A stretch of DNA of 64,000 nt, from assembly GCF_002837185.1 (NCBI RefSeq), contig NZ_KZ477987.1:62001-126000 (forward strand), in the 5' to 3' direction. The notes under the pieces are model-generated. The model searched no databases. It was not told where the DNA came from and worked only from the letters and a program-made list of their open reading frames with translations. The translations under genes and the position numbers were made by a program. Below are positions 55,883-64,000 of the stretch, piece after piece (positions within the stretch are counted from its first letter, which is position 1; each line of letters begins with the position of its first letter). Origin of the DNA: Pseudomonas fluorescens (GTDB lineage: Bacteria > Pseudomonadota > Gammaproteobacteria > Pseudomonadales > Pseudomonadaceae).

Positions 55883-57298
55883 TCATAAACCTGCGTGTGC
55901 GGCGATGGCGGCGGCGATGGCCAGGGCCAGCTCTTCGGGTTTGCGCTTGATCGAGTAGTTGGTCAGCTCAGGGTGGCTTTCCACAAAGCTTGTATTAAAT
56001 TGGCCGCTGCGAAATTCCGGGTTGCGCAGGATTTCCTGGTAATAGGCGGCGGTGGTCTTCACGCCTTGCAGGCGCATGTCGTCCAGGGCGCGCAGGCCGC
56101 GGTCCATGGCTTCTTCCCAGGTCAACGCCCACACCACCAGTTTCAGGCACATGGAGTCGTAGAACGGCGGAATGGTGTAGCCGGTGTAGATCGCCGTGTC
56201 GGTACGCACGCCAGGGCCGCCGGGCGCGTAGTAACGAGTGATCTTGCCGAAGCTTGGGAGGAAGTTGTTCTTCGGGTCTTCGGCGTTGATGCGAAACTGC
56301 AACGCGAAACCACGGTGCTGGATATCTTCCTGTTTCACCGACAGCGGCAGGCCCGAGGCGATACGAATCTGTTCACGGACGATATCGATCCCGGTGATTT
56401 CCTCAGTGATGGTGTGTTCCACCTGCACCCGAGTGTTCATCTCCATGAAGTACACCTCGCCCTCGGCGAGCAGGAACTCCACGGTACCGGCGTTCTCGTA
56501 GCCCACGGCCTTGGCTGCGCGCACCGACAGGTCGCCGATGTAGGCGCGCTGTTCCGGGGTCAGCTGCGGGCTGGGGGCAATTTCGATGAGCTTCTGGTTG
56601 CGGCGCTGGATCGAGCAATCACGCTCGAACAGGTGCACCACGTTGCCAAAGCTGTCACCGAGGATCTGCGCCTCGATGTGCTTGGGATTGACGATGCATT
56701 TTTCCAGGAACACTTCTGCCGAGCCGAAGGCCTTGGTGGCTTCGGAGATCACACGGGGAAAGGCTTGTTCGAGTTCTTCGCGGCTGTTGCAACGGCGAAT
56801 ACCGCGACCGCCACCACCCGAGGTGGCCTTGAGCATCACCGGGTAACCGATACGGTCGCCTTCGGTGAGGGCTTCATGGATGTCGGCGACGTTGCCTTCG
56901 GTGCCCGGCGTAACCGGTACACCGGCCTTGATCATGCTGCGGCGTGCTTCGGTCTTGTCGCCCATGCGGCGAATCACTTCCGCCGACGGACCGATGAACT
57001 TGATCCCACGCTCGACGCAGATGTCCGCCAATTCGGCGTTTTCCGACAGGAAACCGTAGCCGGGGTGCAGTGCATCGCAGCCGGTTTCCACGGCCAGGTT
57101 CACCAGCTTGCGCGGGTTCAGGTAACCGGCCAGGGGCTCGGCTCCGATGCTGTGGGCTTCGTCGGCACGCTTGACGTGCAACGCGTGGCGGTCGGCGTCC
57201 GAATAAACCGCGACCGAGCGAATGCCCATCTCGGCGCAGGCACGCACGATTCGTACGGCAATTTCACCACGGTTGGCGATCAGGATCTTTTTTATCAC
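55883..57298 (-). CDS. pycA: Pyruvate carboxylase subunit A (biotin carboxylase)
   Basis: A 471-residue ATP-grasp biotin carboxylase that carboxylates biotin on subunit B. Motifs are IKKILIANRGEIAVRIVRAC, the glycine-rich ATP loop TSGGGGRGIRR, and EMNTRVQVEHTITEEITGID. The start is the GTG at 57298 with AAGGGAA upstream; a 31-codon N-terminal extension in the frame is not family-like. It precedes subunit B on the same strand and is divergent from its LysR regulator. Confidence 0.95.
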   Translation of the reverse strand: MIKKILIANRGEIAVRIVRACAEMGIRSVAVYSDADRHALHVKRADEAHSIGAEPLAGYLNPRKLVNLAVETGCDALHPGYGFLSENAELADICVERGIKFIGPSAEVIRRMGDKTEARRSMIKAGVPVTPGTEGNVADIHEALTEGDRIGYPVMLKATSGGGGRGIRRCNSREELEQAFPRVISEATKAFGSAEVFLEKCIVNPKHIEAQILGDSFGNVVHLFERDCSIQRRNQKLIEIAPSPQLTPEQRAYIGDLSVRAAKAVGYENAGTVEFLLAEGEVYFMEMNTRVQVEHTITEEITGIDIVREQIRIASGLPLSVKQEDIQHRGFALQFRINAEDPKNNFLPSFGKITRYYAPGGPGVRTDTAIYTGYTIPPFYDSMCLKLVVWALTWEEAMDRGLRALDDMRLQGVKTTAAYYQEILRNPEFRSGQFNTSFVESHPELTNYSIKRKPEELALAIAAAIAAHAGL

Positions 57299-57494
57299 TT
57301 GGAAATTCCCTTGAGCCGATTGCTGCGTCTTTGACCCTGGGTAGCCGGGGGTCAGCGCGTGACCAAATGTTTCATGACAGTCGCGAGACACACACTATGC
57401 GCACCGAGGGATTAACAAAAATCAATAATTATTGGGTTGTGTATAAGTAAAGACTTATAGTTAGCAGGACGATGGGTGGAGCGGGAATTATTTG

Positions 57495-58469
57495 ATGCGT
57501 AAGTCATTGATGCGTATGACATTGCGTCAGCTGCAGATTTTCAATGAAGTGTGTGATTTGCGCTCCTACAGCCGTGCAGCCGAGGAAATGTCCCTTACCC
57601 AACCGGCCGTCAGCCTGCAAATTCGCCAACTCGAAGAGCTGATCGGCCAGCCGCTGTTCGACTATGTCGGCAAAAAGCTCTACATGACCGAGGCCGCCGA
57701 AGCCCTCCAACGGGCCAGCCGGGATATTTTCGGACGCCTGGAAAACCTCGATATGCAACTCTCGGACATGCAGGGCTCACTGCAGGGCCAATTGAAGCTG
57801 GCGGTGGAGTCCAGCGCCAAATACTTCGTGCCGCACCTGTTCGCCGCTTTCAAGCGCCAGCACCCGGAGGTTCAATTGCACCTGACCGTGGTCAATCGCG
57901 CCCAGGTGATCCGCCGACTCTCGGACAACCGCGACGACCTGGTGATCATGTCCATGGTGCCTCAGGACATGGGCCTGGAATTCCTGCCGTTTCTCAACAA
58001 TCCGATTGTCGCCGTGGCGCTGCCGGATCATCCGCTGAGCCTGCAAGGGCCTTTGCGCCTGCAGGATCTGGAACCCTACACCCTGCTCATCCGCGAACCG
58101 GGTTCCGGCACACGACTGGCGTGCGAAGAGTACTTCAAGGAAAAACGCGTGCACTTCACCCAGACCGTGGAAGTGGCGTCGGCCGAGGCGCAGCGTGAGT
58201 GCGTGGTCGCAGGTTTGGGCGTGGCCCTGCTGACGCGCCACGCCTTGAACCTGGAACTGGCCACCGGCGGGCTCAAGGAGCTGGCGGTGGAAGAACTGCC
58301 GCTATACCGCAGTTGGTGCCTGGTGCAAGCCAAAGCCAAGCGGCTGTCACCGGTGGCCCATGCGTTCCTGGGCTTTATTCGCAGCGAACGGGTACAGATC
58401 AGCGCGCTGGCTGAGCGCTTCGCTGGGCAGCCAAGGGCGCCTGCCAATGCAGTTCCGGGTAATCACTGA
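57495..58469 (+). CDS. pycR: LysR-family regulator of pyruvate carboxylase
   Basis: A 324-residue LysR regulator with HTH MTLRQLQIFNEVCDLRSYSR and AEEMSLTQPAVSLQIRQLEE, then a standard effector domain. It is divergent from pycA with about 200 bp between, the position of PycR in P. aeruginosa. The start at 57495 (MRKSLMRMTLRQ) matches that family; internal ATGs at 57510 and 57516 are alternatives. Its 3' end overlaps a small minus-strand gene by about 70 bp. Confidence 0.9.
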   Translation: MRKSLMRMTLRQLQIFNEVCDLRSYSRAAEEMSLTQPAVSLQIRQLEELIGQPLFDYVGKKLYMTEAAEALQRASRDIFGRLENLDMQLSDMQGSLQGQLKLAVESSAKYFVPHLFAAFKRQHPEVQLHLTVVNRAQVIRRLSDNRDDLVIMSMVPQDMGLEFLPFLNNPIVAVALPDHPLSLQGPLRLQDLEPYTLLIREPGSGTRLACEEYFKEKRVHFTQTVEVASAEAQRECVVAGLGVALLTRHALNLELATGGLKELAVEELPLYRSWCLVQAKAKRLSPVAHAFLGFIRSERVQISALAERFAGQPRAPANAVPGNH

Positions 58470-58596
58470 TGCTCTGGAGCAGTTGGCGCTGGTCGCAGCG
58501 GTCTTCGATTGCGCGACGGAACGCCATGCGGCGCTGGTCTTCCTGCTGACGACGGGTCTTGACGGTGCTGTTGCTGTCTTCGTAGGTCCGGGCCAT
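58399..58596 (-). CDS. Small basic protein, PA3496-like family
   Basis: A 65-residue, Arg/Gln-rich protein: MARTYEDSNSTVKTRRQQED followed by QRRMAFRRAIED. This resembles the small Pseudomonas family annotated as PA3496-like putative envelope integrity proteins; I recall the pattern but cannot confirm it here. A GGGAG ribosome binding site lies before the ATG at 58596. The last 23 codons lie antisense to the 3' end of pycR, an unusual tail-to-tail overlap. Confidence 0.65.
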   Translation of the reverse strand: MARTYEDSNSTVKTRRQQEDQRRMAFRRAIEDRCDQRQLLQSISDYPELHWQAPLAAQRSAQPAR

Positions 58597-58694
58597 TTGG
58601 AGTCTCCCAATGCGAGTACGTGGGAGTACAGAATGGGCGCGGGGGATGACGGGGCGATGACAACCTGATGAAGATTCTGGACACACATGAGAAC

Positions 58695-58790
58695 CCAATG
58701 TGGGAGGGGGCTTGCCCCCGATGGCGGCGGGTCAGTCAATGAATCGGGTGACTGACACTGCGCTATCGGGGGCAAGCCCCCTCCCACATT
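58695..58790. repeat. REP doublet 6
   Basis: Inverted REP units (AATGTGGGAGGGGGCTTGCC … GCAAGCCCCCTCCCACATT) with spacer TGGCGGCGGGTCAGTCAATG lie between two minus-strand genes. Confidence 0.92.
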
Positions 58791-58812
58791 TCGACCAAGT
58801 ATGGCCCTTGAA

Positions 58813-59679
58813 TCAGTCGTCGAGGGCTTTGACCGACTTGGGCGACAACCGCAGGCTGCGCAAACTGCGCTTCACGCTCTTGAGGTGGTTGACCAGGCTC
58901 GGCCCACGGGCCATGGCGACCCCCATTGCCAAAACGTCGATCACCACAAGGTGAGCGATGCGCGAGGTCAGCGGCGTGTAGATCTCGGTGTCTTCATGCA
59001 CGTCGATCGCCAGGTTCACCGTGGACAGCTCCGCCAACGGCGTCTGGCTCGGGCACAGGGTGATCAGCGAGGCGCCGCTTTCACGCACCAGGTTGGCCGT
59101 GATAAGCAGGTCTTTGGAGCGACCGGACTGGGAAATACAGATGGCCACGTCGGTAGGCTTCAAGGTTACCGCCGACATCGCCTGCATGTGCGGGTCGCTG
59201 TAGGCCGCCGCCGTGAGCAGCAGGCGGAAGAATTTGTGCTGGGCGTCGGCCGCCACCGCGCCGGAAGCACCAAAGCCATAGAACTCTACGCGCTGGGCCT
59301 GGGACATGGCGGTCACGGCCTTTTGCAGCTCCACCGGGTCGAGCTTCTCGCGCACTTCCATCAGGGTGTGCAAGGTGGTGTCGAAGATTTTCAGGCTGTA
59401 GTCAGCGACGGAATCGTCTTCATGGATCGCAAACTGGCCGAAACTCGCCCCGGCGGCCAGGCTTTGCGCCAACTTGAGCTTCAGGTCCTGAAACCCGGAG
59501 CAACCGATGGCGCGGCAGAAGCGCACGATGGTCGGCTCGCTGATGCCCACGCTGTGGGCCAGGTCAGCCATGGAACTGTGCATCACGGCCGCAGGGTCAA
59601 GCAGCACGTGATCGGCAACCTTGAGTTCCGATTTGCGTAACAGGTGGCGCGACTGGGCGATATGTTGCAACAGGTTCAA
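58813..59679 (-). CDS. RpiR/HexR-like transcriptional regulator (HTH + SIS domain)
   Basis: A 288-residue regulator. The N-terminal HTH_6 domain (about 1–80) contains MADLAHSVGISEPTIVRFCR; the SIS domain (about 125–255) contains VEFYGFGASGAVAADAQHKF and ICISQSGRSKDLLITANL. It is a paralogue of HexR, the regulator of central sugar metabolism, but is not next to zwf. The start is a TTG at 59679, chosen because MNLLQHIAQSR is the family N-terminus. A near-perfect palindrome 45 bp upstream is a likely operator. Confidence 0.9.
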   Translation of the reverse strand: MNLLQHIAQSRHLLRKSELKVADHVLLDPAAVMHSSMADLAHSVGISEPTIVRFCRAIGCSGFQDLKLKLAQSLAAGASFGQFAIHEDDSVADYSLKIFDTTLHTLMEVREKLDPVELQKAVTAMSQAQRVEFYGFGASGAVAADAQHKFFRLLLTAAAYSDPHMQAMSAVTLKPTDVAICISQSGRSKDLLITANLVRESGASLITLCPSQTPLAELSTVNLAIDVHEDTEIYTPLTSRIAHLVVIDVLAMGVAMARGPSLVNHLKSVKRSLRSLRLSPKSVKALDD

Positions 59680-59723
59680 AGGGCAGGACTCTTGTTATTG
59701 GCAGACGCCAGGGATGTAGCAAG

Positions 59724-59742
59724 CTTGTAGTTATACTACAAG
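59724..59742. promoter_or_regulatory. Palindromic operator upstream of the RpiR-type gene
   Basis: CTTGTAG-TTATA-CTACAAG is a perfect palindrome around a 5-bp centre. It resembles the TGTARTWWWYTACA motif known for HexR-type regulators, so autoregulation is likely. Confidence 0.7.
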
Positions 59743-59841
59743 AATTGCCGTTTTGCCCGCCTGATGCAGCACTAAATCGCCCCGCCCCCCACTGAAATTA
59801 AGGGTAGAGGCTTTGTAGCCACAGGGGCTGCCCCCGAGTCG

Positions 59842-62715
59842 TTAAGGAAATTCCGGATTTTTCCGTAACAAATCTGCCAGCCCCTCGGCGTGCATCGGTC
59901 GGCTGATCAGATAGCCCTGCACCTCGTCGCACCCCTCGCTTCGCAGGAAATCCAGTTGCTGCTGATCCTCCACGCCTTCGGCCACCACTTTGAGCGCCAA
60001 CCCGTGGGCCATGGCAATGATCGCGCGGGTAATGGCGGCGTCCTCACGCCCCTGGCCAAGCCCCCGGATAAAGGTCTGGTCGATCTTCACGTAATCCACC
60101 GGAATACGCTTGAGGTAGCTGAGAGATGAATAGCCGGTGCCAAAATCGTCGATGGCCAGCTTCACACCCAGCTCGCGCAACTGCCGGAAGGTAATGATGA
60201 TGTGCTCGACACTGTCGAGCAGCTGACTTTCGGTCAGTTCCAACTCGAGGTATTGCGGGTCCAGCCCGGTCTCTTCCAACACCTGGCGCACCAGGCTGAC
60301 CAGCTTGCCCTGGCGTAACTGATGCACCGACAGGTTCACCGACACGCGAATCGGCGCCAGCCCCTGACGCTGCCACTCACAGGCCTGCCAGCAGGCCTTG
60401 CGCAACACTGACTCACCCAGCGGCACGATCAGACCGGTTTCTTCGGCCAGACCGATAAAGTCCCCCGGCGGCACCAGGCCCCATTGCGGATGTTCCCAGC
60501 GCACCAGGGCCTCCACCGCATTGAGCTTGCCGGTGGCCAGGCACAGTTTGGGTTGGTAGAACACCGTGAGCTGGCCCTCGTCGATGGCCTTGCGCAAATG
60601 GTTTTCCAGCTGCAGGCGCTCCAGGGTGCTGGCTTGCAGGCTATCGGTGTAGAACTGGAAATTATTCCCGCCCAGGTGCTTGGCGTGCTGCATCGCCATA
60701 TTCGATTGGCTGACCAGCGCAGAAATTTCCCGCGCATTATCCGGCAGCAGGCTGACGCCCATGGAGGCACTGACCACCAGCTCATGCCCCTCTACCGTCA
60801 CCGGCACGCGCAGCTTTGCCAATAGCCGAGTCGCCACGCGCGCCAGGCTCGACAAGTTGCCATAGGCATCGAACAGCACGGCGAATTCATCACCGGACAG
60901 GCGTGCAATGGTGTCGGCTTCCGGCAGTGCGTTGATCAACCGCCGTGCCATTTTCTGCAATAGCTGGTCAGCCACTTCATGGCCCAGGCTGTCATTGAGC
61001 AGCTTGAAACGGTCGAGGTTGATGTGCAGCAGCGCCAGGCTGCGCCCACCCTGACGCACGCGCTGATGCGCTTCACGCAGTCGTTCACGAAACAGCGAAC
61101 GATTGGCCAGGCCCGTCAACTCATCGTAATGGGTGAGGTAGCGCATGCGCTCCTCGGACTCGCGTCGCGCGGACAGATCGGCGAAAAAACCGACGATATG
61201 ACTGACATTGCTGCGAGCATCGCGCACCACGCTCAGTTGCAGCCACTGCGGGTACAGCTCGCCGTTCTTGCGCGTCTCCACCAGTTCCCCTTGCCAGGTG
61301 CCGTGGCTGAGCAGCGCCTGGCGAATCACCGGGAAGTGACGCCGGGCATCGCGACTGCTGGGTAACTCCACGACATTGCGCCCGAGCAGGTCGTCGATGT
61401 CAAAACCGGTGACACGGCTGAACGCCTGGTTGACCGCAATCAGCACGTAGTTCGGGTCGAGAATCACGATGCCTTCGCTGGCGGCCTCGAACACCGTCGA
61501 GGCGAGCCGTTGCTGTTCTTCCAGGGCCTTGCCGGCACTGATGTCGCGGCGCGTGCCGAGCATGCGGATCACCCGCCCACCGGGCGAACGCTCTACCGCG
61601 CGCCCACGGTCCTCGATCCACACCCAGTGCCCGTCGCCATGGCGTATCCGGTATTCCACCTGATAGTCCTCGCTGCGGCCTTTGAGGTGCTCCACCAGCG
61701 CATGCTTGAGCAGCGGCAGGTCGTCGGGGTGCAGGCGCTGCTTGAGATGACTGAGCATCGCGGTGACGTACTCGGGTTCCAGGCCGAACAGTTCCTTGAG
61801 CTGGGTGTGGTGCACCTCATCGGTTTGCAGGTTCCAGTCCCACAGGCCCAGTTCACTGGCTTGCAGCGCCATGGCCAGGCGCGCCTCGCTTTTGTTCAGG
61901 GCGAGGCTGGCGGCGTCCAGTTCCTGGCTGCGCAGCGCCATACGGTCTTGCAGGCCGACCTGGGCGTCACGCAAGTCCTGCTCGACCTGGCGACGCTGCT
62001 CGACTTCGCGCATCAGCGCCTGGTTCAACTGCTCGCTGCGTTGCCGGGCCTGCTGCAAATGTTCGATCAAGGCCTGGTTCTGGAAGCGTCGCAACAGACC
62101 GCGCTGGATCAGGCGGTTGACCTGCCACGCCACCACACTCAACGACGCCAACAGGATCACACCGAGCACGCCCCAGCCCTGTTGCTGCGAGGTGCCGCTG
62201 CAGAACAGATACACGATGACCGGCAACAGGCACGGCAAGGCGAAGGACACAAAGGCCCAGAGGCTTACGGCATACGCCACGCTGGCCGACAGCATCGCCG
62301 CGCCGATCAGGCCGAACACCCAGGCCTGTTGCATGAAGCTGTCGGTGGGCACCAGGGCGATGGCGGCGATCGACAGGGTCAGGCCGCTGACCGCCGAGCC
62401 GAGCATGAACATCCGGCGCCAGACAGGTTGGGCCTGACGGCTGGGCATGGCCGACTCAAAGGCCGCCACCTGAATGACCCGCATCGCCACAAGCGCCAGC
62501 AACCAGACCAGCCAGAGGCTGTCGAGCAGGTATTGCGCAGGGTTCCACAGCAGCCAGGCGCACACCAGACCATTGACCAGCATCAACAGGGTCGGCACCA
62601 ATGAGCCTTGATACAACAGGCGTGTCCGCTCGACCGCCATCTGGGTGGCGTAACGTTTGCGGATAACCTGCGCAGGCGCCGCCGAAGGGCCGAACAGGTC
62701 AGTGTCAAAGGTCAT
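59842..62715 (-). CDS. Membrane GGDEF/EAL protein with PAS domains
   Basis: A 957-residue c-di-GMP protein. It has several N-terminal membrane helices (about 35–200), a coiled coil, two PAS/PAC units (about 275–535, LGLWDWNLQTDEVHHTQLKE and ASEGIVILDPNYVLIAVNQA), a diguanylate cyclase domain and a C-terminal EAL domain. The cyclase motif reads SGDEF (RLSGDEFAVL) and the RxxD inhibitory site is replaced by PEAD. The EAL side is intact: EALVRW, ELTES, DDFGTGYSS and KIDQTFI. Phosphodiesterase activity is therefore likely, cyclase activity uncertain. The start at 62715 is the family start. Confidence 0.93.
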   Translation of the reverse strand: MTFDTDLFGPSAAPAQVIRKRYATQMAVERTRLLYQGSLVPTLLMLVNGLVCAWLLWNPAQYLLDSLWLVWLLALVAMRVIQVAAFESAMPSRQAQPVWRRMFMLGSAVSGLTLSIAAIALVPTDSFMQQAWVFGLIGAAMLSASVAYAVSLWAFVSFALPCLLPVIVYLFCSGTSQQQGWGVLGVILLASLSVVAWQVNRLIQRGLLRRFQNQALIEHLQQARQRSEQLNQALMREVEQRRQVEQDLRDAQVGLQDRMALRSQELDAASLALNKSEARLAMALQASELGLWDWNLQTDEVHHTQLKELFGLEPEYVTAMLSHLKQRLHPDDLPLLKHALVEHLKGRSEDYQVEYRIRHGDGHWVWIEDRGRAVERSPGGRVIRMLGTRRDISAGKALEEQQRLASTVFEAASEGIVILDPNYVLIAVNQAFSRVTGFDIDDLLGRNVVELPSSRDARRHFPVIRQALLSHGTWQGELVETRKNGELYPQWLQLSVVRDARSNVSHIVGFFADLSARRESEERMRYLTHYDELTGLANRSLFRERLREAHQRVRQGGRSLALLHINLDRFKLLNDSLGHEVADQLLQKMARRLINALPEADTIARLSGDEFAVLFDAYGNLSSLARVATRLLAKLRVPVTVEGHELVVSASMGVSLLPDNAREISALVSQSNMAMQHAKHLGGNNFQFYTDSLQASTLERLQLENHLRKAIDEGQLTVFYQPKLCLATGKLNAVEALVRWEHPQWGLVPPGDFIGLAEETGLIVPLGESVLRKACWQACEWQRQGLAPIRVSVNLSVHQLRQGKLVSLVRQVLEETGLDPQYLELELTESQLLDSVEHIIITFRQLRELGVKLAIDDFGTGYSSLSYLKRIPVDYVKIDQTFIRGLGQGREDAAITRAIIAMAHGLALKVVAEGVEDQQQLDFLRSEGCDEVQGYLISRPMHAEGLADLLRKNPEFP

Positions 62716-62947
62716 AGGCAGTGTTCTTATAATGGTGAGCCCGAACGTCGACGGAGCATACACAAGCAAGCGCTCGGGCCAAACTGCTCCAGATCATAAA
62801 AAACGCCCGGCCGTTGGGCGCAAAGCGCTGTTCCAGACAGCTTGAACGAGACGCCACGCGGGCTGTGGCGCATGACTGACCGGTCATCCGCACCCGACAG
62901 AATGTTGCCCCGCAGGCGGTTTTCCGTCGGGCGCGTGGCATTGGGGT

Positions 62948-62976
62948 TTGCCCGTCTTCACCCGGCACCCTAGAAT
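62948..62976 (+). promoter_or_regulatory. Candidate promoter of uvrD
   Basis: TTGCCC (62948–62953) and TAGAAT (62971–62976) are separated by 17 bp. The -10 ends six bases before the uvrD ATG, and no ribosome binding site lies between. Confidence 0.6.
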
Positions 62977-62982
62977 GCGCCG

Positions 62983-64000
62983 ATGCGCGATGATCTCTCC
63001 CTTTTGCTGAACTCCCTCAACGATGCCCAACGCCAGGCCGTAGCGGCCCCCGTTGGCCGTCAGTTGGTCCTGGCCGGTGCTGGCTCCGGTAAAACCCGAG
63101 TGCTGGTGCACCGTATCGCCTGGTTGATCCAGGTCGAGAACGCGTCGCCCCATTCCATCCTGTCGGTGACGTTCACCAACAAGGCTGCCGCCGAGATGCG
63201 CCATCGCATCGAGCAACTGATGGGCATCAGCCCGGCCGGCATGTGGGTCGGCACCTTCCACGGTCTGGCACACCGCCTGTTGCGGGCGCATTGGCAGGAA
63301 GCGGGGTTGGCCCAGACTTTCCAGATCCTCGACAGCGACGATCAGCAACGTCTGGTCAAGCGGGTGATCCGCGAGCTGGGCCTCGACGAGCAGCGTTGGC
63401 CGGCACGCCAGGCCCAGTGGTTTATCAACGGTCAGAAAGACGAAGGCCTGCGCCCGCAACATATCCAGGCCAGCGGCGATCTGTTCCTGGCCACCATGCG
63501 CAGCATCTATGAAGCCTACGAGGCGGCCTGCGCACGCGCCGGCGTGATCGACTTCTCCGAACTGCTGTTGCGTGCCCTCGACCTGTGGCGCGACAACCCC
63601 GGCTTGCTGGCCCATTACCAGAAGCGTTTCCGGCACGTTCTGGTGGACGAGTTCCAGGACACCAACGCCGTGCAGTACGCCTGGTTGCGCCTGCTGGCCA
63701 AGGGTGGCGACAGCCTGATGGTGGTGGGTGACGACGACCAGTCGATCTACGGCTGGCGCGGCGCGAAGATCGAGAACATCTATCAGTACTCCGAGGACTT
63801 CCCGGACGCGGTGACCATCCGCCTTGAGCAGAACTACCGCTCCACCGCCGGGATTCTAAAGGCCGCCAACGCCTTGATCGCCAACAACACCGGGCGCCTG
63901 GGCAAAGAGCTGTGGACCGACGGCGGCGAAGGCGAAGCGATCAACCTGTACGCCGCCTTCAATGAACACGATGAAGCGCGCTACGTGGTGGAAAGCATCG
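62983..64000 (+). CDS. uvrD: DNA helicase II UvrD (3' end outside window)
   Basis: The first 339 residues of the superfamily 1 helicase used in nucleotide excision and mismatch repair. Motifs are NDAQRQAVAAP (Q motif), LAGAGSGKTRVLVHRI (Walker A), VTFTNKAAAEMR (Ia), LVDEFQDTNAVQY (II), VGDDDQSIYGWRGA (III) and LEQNYRST (IV). The coding sequence continues past the right edge. The start MRDDLSLLLNSLND is the family start; the mRNA may be leaderless. Confidence 0.95.
   Translation, partial: MRDDLSLLLNSLNDAQRQAVAAPVGRQLVLAGAGSGKTRVLVHRIAWLIQVENASPHSILSVTFTNKAAAEMRHRIEQLMGISPAGMWVGTFHGLAHRLLRAHWQEAGLAQTFQILDSDDQQRLVKRVIRELGLDEQRWPARQAQWFINGQKDEGLRPQHIQASGDLFLATMRSIYEAYEAACARAGVIDFSELLLRALDLWRDNPGLLAHYQKRFRHVLVDEFQDTNAVQYAWLRLLAKGGDSLMVVGDDDQSIYGWRGAKIENIYQYSEDFPDAVTIRLEQNYRSTAGILKAANALIANNTGRLGKELWTDGGEGEAINLYAAFNEHDEARYVVESI

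Overview
The window is a stretch of chromosome from a pseudomonad, most likely of the Pseudomonas fluorescens group. This rests on high GC, on protein sequences close to Pseudomonas families, on a core gene order that (from memory of P. aeruginosa PAO1) follows the hupA–rubredoxin–ubiCA–phoBR–phoU–pstBACS and purEK–aspA–pyc–uvrD segments, and on many copies of the GTGGGAGGGGGCTTGCCCCCGA-type REP palindromes found in that group.

Layout. 1–8,064: an accessory type VI secretion island holding the 3' end of vgrG, an Eag-type chaperone gene, a PAAR/Rhs effector with an AHH nuclease tip and its Imm11-like immunity gene. AT-rich debris follows: an unknown gene bracketed by palindromic repeats, then an orphan WHH nuclease tip with its own putative immunity gene. 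8,077–24,189: core genes for HU, rubredoxin and its reductase, ubiquinone synthesis (ubiC, ubiA), the phosphate regulators phoBR, a CNNM/CorC-type membrane protein, a response regulator and the phoU-pstBACS operon. Three PhoB boxes tie the phosphate genes together. 24,244–30,163: an MFS transporter, a thioesterase, a sugar-phosphate mutarotase, two small envelope proteins and purEK with a terminator-like leader.

30,402–31,052 is an AT-rich lone metzincin-type protease gene. 31,111–39,822 carries a LysR gene, aspA, an AGCS amino-acid symporter, an asparaginase, and an AraC regulator followed by an acetylpolyamine amidohydrolase and a polyamine-binding protein. 40,181–44,806 is one very large gene of the dermonecrotic-toxin-like (DUF6543) group. 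44,815–50,941 has a MocR regulator divergent from a PaiB/GNAT operon, then a homocysteine methyltransferase gene divergent from a partial amino-acid ABC importer. 51,083–53,905 is a split autotransporter: a β-barrel gene and a separate passenger-like gene. 53,974–62,715 holds the two-subunit pyruvate carboxylase with its LysR regulator, a small basic protein, an RpiR-family regulator and a GGDEF/EAL protein. The window ends inside uvrD.

Regulatory structure is unusually visible. There are three PhoB boxes with matching -10 hexamers, six REP doublets mostly between convergent genes, four copies of a second repeat placed only inside operons, and three hairpins whose 3' arm carries the ribosome binding site. 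There is also a purE leader with an intrinsic terminator and a cluster of DnaA-box-like nonamers inside the mocR coding sequence.
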